Positions 59,895 to 64,000 of a stretch of 64,000 nt of DNA are shown piece by piece. Under the pieces are notes generated by a model. The model saw only the letters and a program-made list of their open reading frames with translations, did no database searches and was not told the DNA's origin. Every line of letters begins with the position of its first letter. Position 1 is the first letter of the stretch. This stretch comes from Gossypium raimondii (Eukaryota; Streptophyta; Magnoliopsida; Malvales; Malvaceae). The translations under genes and the position numbers were made by a program. Location of the stretch: contig NC_068569.1 of the NCBI RefSeq assembly GCF_025698545.1, positions 12,214,001 to 12,278,000 of the forward strand. The letters run 5' to 3'.

Positions 59895-61441
59895 ATGGCT
59901 TATGGTTGTATTCATTCAAGAAGCTATCCATTATCTACATGGTCCAAAAACAAGGTTGATAAATTGAAGCTTTCAGGTTTCATTTTCCTTTTCCAGGTTG
60001 CCATCTTATTTTTACGGAATATTTGTAATTGAAAAAGGTTGAATTTTTTTTCCAGGTTCAAGGAAACGAAGTAGCTTTTTCTTTAGGTTATGGGTTTTCA
60101 ATTTGCAGAACTCCCAATGTTAAATGTTCACAAAAGCTGGGTGAACAATCACTGAGCATTTCCAGAGCTGTTGAGAAGTGGGTCTCCTTTAAAGGATTGA
60201 ATTCAATTTATCAAAATCTTGAATTAGAAGCCTAAAGTTACTAAATTTTTGAGGGTGCAGGAAACCAGTGAAGAAGTCTGGAAAGAACGAGCATCACTTG
60301 TGGAAGAAAAGAGATTCAGCTGGCTCAGGACAAAAGGCACTCAATCTTGTTAGAATTGTAAGTTTAATTTGCTCTTTTGTTCTATATTGAGTATAGTTTT
60401 CAGTTATAGTATGTATTTAGTATTTGAAGATAAAGCTATACACTGATTCTATATGTAAAAGCAGGTTTCTCAGCTTCCCAGTGAAAAAGAGACTGTTTAT
60501 GGAGCATTGGACAAATGGGTAGCTTGGGAGACTGAGTTTCCATTGATTGCAGCTGCAAAAGCTTTACGAATTTTGAGGAAGAGGAGCCAATGGCTGCGTG
60601 TTATTCAAGTATGTTGGTATTCTTGCTTTGTGTTTTCCAGCTTCTTAAATGCATTCATTGATGCAGGGAAGCTTTATATGTTCAATAATTTTCCATTAAT
60701 ATATATTATATTAAAATAGCCCTGTATTATCATATTTAATTCTATAGAATATTCTCAATCGGTATTTTAAAGGAACCTTAATGCTTCAGTATTTTAATAT
60801 AATATATGTTAATGGAAAATTATTGAACATATAAAGCTTGGTTATGTTCAGTATTTTCTTGGGTTAAATTAGATTTCATGAAGTCGCTAATACTCAGGTG
60901 GCAAAGTGGATGTTGAGCAAAGGCCAAGGAGCTACGATGGGAACATATGACACCCTTCTACTTGCTTTTGATATGGATAATAGAGTGGATGAGGCTGAAT
61001 CATTGTGGAACATGGTTTTACATACACACAATCGTTCTATCTCAAAGCGATTGTTTTCTAGGATGATTTCTTTATTTGATCATCATAGCATGCCAGAGAA
61101 GATAATAGAGGTATGCCAATCACCATCCCGAATGCCATACAAAACCAATTCTGATGTTTTTACTTGATACCACTAATCTGTTTGTGAGAATTTGTATCAA
61201 ATGAAGCACAATTATGTTGGTTATGAGTTATTGGTGTTTTTTTAAGGTATTTGCAGACATGGAGGAGTTATGTGTCAGACCAGATGAAAACACAGTCAGG
61301 AAAGTAGCTCGTGCCTTTCAGGAACTCGGCCAAGAAGACAAGCAGAAGTTGGTTCTTAGAAGATACATGAGCAAATGGAAATATATCCACTTTAATGGCG
61401 AACGGGTTAGAGTGAAAAGACATACGTCAGATGAAGATTGA
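59895..61441 (+). CDS. PPR-related protein like Arabidopsis At4g18975
   Basis: Six exons, 59895-59996, 60056-60177, 60261-60357, 60465-60608, 60898-61110 and 61247-61441, joined in phase, encode 290 residues. From residue ~74 the sequence follows the conserved protein annotated as pentatricopeptide repeat-containing At4g18975: KKPVKKSGKNEHHLWKKRDS, DKWVAWETEFPLIAAAKALR, VAKWMLSKGQGATMGTYDTL, LLAFDMDNRVDEAESLWNM, KRLFSRMISLFDH, VFADMEELCVRPDENTVRKV, and WKYIHFNGERVRVKR. The N-terminus is Ser/Lys-rich with few acids and may be a plastid or mitochondrial targeting peptide. PPR proteins bind organellar RNA, but this one has only a few degenerate repeats and its target is unknown. An alternative donor ten codons earlier in exon 1 would break the frame, so the later one was used. 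Confidence 0.93.
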
Positions 61442-62373
61442 TGCTCAATTCAGTGAGTGCATTCTCTTGGCATCAATGGCATAATATGAGTTTGTATCTA
61501 TTGCGTTGGACCTTGCCAATCAGGTATTGCAGCAACAAGGCATCTTATTCACCTTCTTTGAGATAGGCAGCATACACTTGAATGCTATATGAATAGTTCA
61601 TCATTTCAGGGGGTTGTTCCCTGTATATAACTGTAGCTTGCATGTTGCAAGCCTCTTCTTTAATTTCTGGGGATATATATGCTGTGAGAGGGCCGAAAAG
61701 GGTTTTTGCTGTTAATGTAGGATAGTGTTTTGGGATTTTGTCCTTATAAGACTCTTATGTCTTCAGAGTTCAGATCATCATTGGTTCAATTGAAATATTA
61801 AATAGTTTTTGAAGAAGTCCCCACTATGAATTATTAGTTATTTTCTTTGAGTGTCATCACAGTGTTTCTAGAGTGGCATAACACAAATTGATGACCGTGA
61901 TGTGTGCTTGTGCACTAATGGTTGACAATGAAGGCTGTGGTGGTTGGTGACTCCTGGTGGCAGTTTGGCCTTAAAGAAGTATATACCATTGCATCTGGCC
62001 AATGTGTGATTTTCAATGAAGGTATAATTGGTAACTGCAGTCTTTGAATTGATTTTAGCTTTTAAAACTCTCTTCAACATTTGCTTGCCATGCCTTCTCA
62101 AGGCCTAGCTAACAGTTTGGTTTGTTTTTAACTGTTCTTGCCATTGATACTGATGGGAAACAAGTCAAAAGAAGAATTGAACTGAAATAAATTGATTGAG
62201 AAATCAAAAACTAAAATTTTATTTTGAAAAAGAAAATAAAACTTTCTGGAAAGCTTTACCTTTAATGTGAAGAATGATCAAATTTAAAAGAGATTCAATG
62301 AATTTCAGTGCGAGAAACGTGAAAGGCCAGTTACATGATAGTACCACCAAGATGTCAATGGAAGTTGCTGCTT
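61442..62373. other. Convergent 3' flanks
   Basis: About 930 bp between the stop codons of the PPR-like and TPS genes; both 3' UTRs should be here. No repeats with clear ends. Confidence 0.45.
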
Positions 62374-64000
62374 CTAATTTCCCTCCATTGTAGATCCATC
62401 AGTGTTCATACTGTCGATCCATGAATTTGTCAGCTCTGTTAAGAGTTTAACAACATCATCTGATGATCTAAGGAGATACCGAGCATTAGACCTTTTCCGA
62501 GCTACAGAGCAAGAAAAATAGTTGTCCCCCTGAAGATCAAGTACTGAAGAACCCTCTTGCAACGACATTCTATCTACCACCCTTGATTGGAAAACATCTG
62601 TGTTTACATGGTAACTTTTGCTTCTCTCAATAGTTGGCATAGGACGATGTTTCTTAAGGCGATCTTCCCTGGATAGACTTCTACTTGTCGATAACTTTGA
62701 AACAGATGTCCTGACTGGTGGTGTTACATGGGATCTGACAGGGGCTGGCACTTCTGACGGAAGCTCTGGCTCGAAAAAGGTATAAATGTCTTCATCCTGA
62801 ACCAATTACAGAATGTTTAACTTCCAATTATTCGTATTTAAGGGTGAAGAATGAGCATCTTTCTGTGTTCCTGAACATATGAGTTCCTTGCCTTATCATT
62901 GGCTTTATATTTCAGAATTTATTCAAGCAATGCTAGAAAATTTTCAATTATAGGTCAAAATAGCTAGTGGTGCTAAAACCCCTAAAGCTTTACGTGGTAG
63001 AGTGAAAAAAAATTAGAAAAATGGATAATTGAAGGTGTAGAAAACAGAAAGATAAAAAAATATTTTTTTTCCATAGTTGTTCCAGATAGAAAAGATTAAA
63101 AATTTGAAAGAATTTCTTTTTCTTTTTTGGTAGAGTTGAAAAATGAGAGGAATGAAAATAGAACATTAGAAAAATGCATAATTTTGAATTATCATACACC
63201 TTTTTCTCATTTTTGTCCTCTGATTATTCCAATTTGGAAAGATTAATTTTTATGCATTGGAATAAAAAATGGTTATTTTTATTTCTTTCTTTTCCTACCA
63301 AACCCACTCAAAATTTATTTTTTTGTCTATTTTTCTACTCCCTCTTATCCTTCCACATTTTCACTCAACCAAACACACTTTAGAACTGTTAGGTGATCTT
63401 ATTGCATATTCAGGTCTGTTCCCATTTGAACAAACAGTTTGGAATTGCAGCACAATAAGATATGGTTAATGCAGTGTCTTCAAACTAAATATTTCCATGC
63501 GGGGAATTCCTCAAAATAAAGGGAAACAGCTTAAAGTTGGTAATTGAAACACACCTTAGCTAGAAAGTGGCCAATGCATAGGACATAATCAATGGGTTCC
63601 TTCATGCCTTTGTTATGAACAATTTCTCCAAGGATTCGGTCGATCGCTGCACCCTGACATATATTCATCGAAGCATGAGATAAGCCAGCCTGTGATGCTG
63701 AATGAATAGCAGAAGAGTAATACCACCAATGCATACCTTTGTAACACCGACAGATCGAACCTCAATGGACCGGCTGCCTTGGACAACGTCTAAAGATGCA
63801 TTAGAGATTGGACCTGTCCAAAGATGCTGCAACAAATCCCTTGCTTGAAGTCTTCCGAACTCGACATCTAGAATTTTAAGTTGTTAAGACCAATAAACGC
63901 CAGAAACCAACATTTAGCTTAAATCTGATGTGATTATCATATGCTAAACAGAAGAGACAACATGAATTAGTTGAAGTTTATTGATGAGAACCTGCGTATT
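62374..64000 (-). CDS. Class I trehalose-6-phosphate synthase (TPS1-like), C-terminal part
   Basis: Four exons in phase on the minus strand: 63992-64000 (edge of window), 63737-63867, 63555-63653 and 62374-62796. They encode KYADVEFGRLQARDLLQHLW, GPISNASLDVVQGSRSIEVR, SVGVTKGAAIDRILGEIVHN, PIDYVLCIGHFLAKDEDIYT, FFEPELPSEVPA, a Ser/Arg-rich linker and an end with DNYFSCSVARKRSNARYLL and a stop after STMEGN. This is the end of the phosphatase-like domain and the C-terminal extension of plant class I TPS. The full enzyme makes trehalose 6-phosphate from UDP-glucose and glucose 6-phosphate, a sucrose-status signal acting on SnRK1. The glucosyltransferase domain lies beyond the right edge. The 220-residue part looks intact. 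The intron at 62797-63554 is AT-rich with nothing else seen. Confidence 0.94.

Overview
The window is plant nuclear DNA, about two-thirds AT-rich, with intron-bearing genes spaced among transposon nests. Gene sequences are dicot-like. The repeat content (long CACACGGGCGTGTG-type arrays, GGCCCGGGCC-type short hAT elements, GGTAAACTA...TGGTCACTCAACT elements, TGTAACACCCC-type long terminal repeats) points to Malvaceae, most likely cotton (Gossypium). The organism call is inference from remembered repeat families, not from a database search.

Gene islands. Left end (1-16.3 kb): a MEI2-like RNA-binding protein gene (minus, 3' part cut by the window edge), ribosomal protein eL32 (plus), a tail-anchored coiled-coil protein (minus), an AWPM-19-like membrane protein (plus), and a conserved plant protein of unknown function with a basic N-terminus and a CCGL...TGS C-terminus (minus). 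Centre (32.5-46.6 kb): a short xyloglucan endotransglucosylase/hydrolase, an eIF4E cap-binding factor with a scrambled N-terminal reading frame, a GTE bromodomain gene and a SWEET2-like sugar transporter, all on the minus strand. Right end (53.9-64 kb): an S40-family senescence regulator (minus), a PPR-related protein like Arabidopsis At4g18975 (plus) and the 3' end of a class I trehalose-6-phosphate synthase (minus, continuing off the right edge). These are independent single genes; nothing suggests a gene cluster or shared pathway, although TPS, SWEET and XTH all touch carbohydrate metabolism.

Transposon blocks. 16.9-30.3 kb and 41.3-57.2 kb are layered repeats. Target-site duplications (TSDs) let many boundaries be set to the base: three copies of one ~640-670 bp hAT-like family with perfect 8-bp TSDs; two copies of a second hAT-like family rich in CCGAATTAA motifs; a MULE-like element with a perfect 9-bp TSD that carries a plant mobile domain (PMD) gene remnant; a Pack-MULE with a perfect 9-bp TSD that has captured a piece of the nuclear gene for the mitochondrial complex I 75-kDa subunit; two ~3 kb LTR-like fossils with 5-bp TSDs; and a poly(A)-tailed retroposed segment with a ~17-bp TSD. 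Several are nested, so relative ages can be read off directly: hAT copy, then LTR inside it, then a second hAT family inside the LTR.

I did not find an obviously new biological system. The points most worth a second look are the Pack-MULE gene capture, the PMD-bearing MULE, the nested insertions with an internal paralogous empty-site control, the disturbed eIF4E N-terminus and the shortened XTH.
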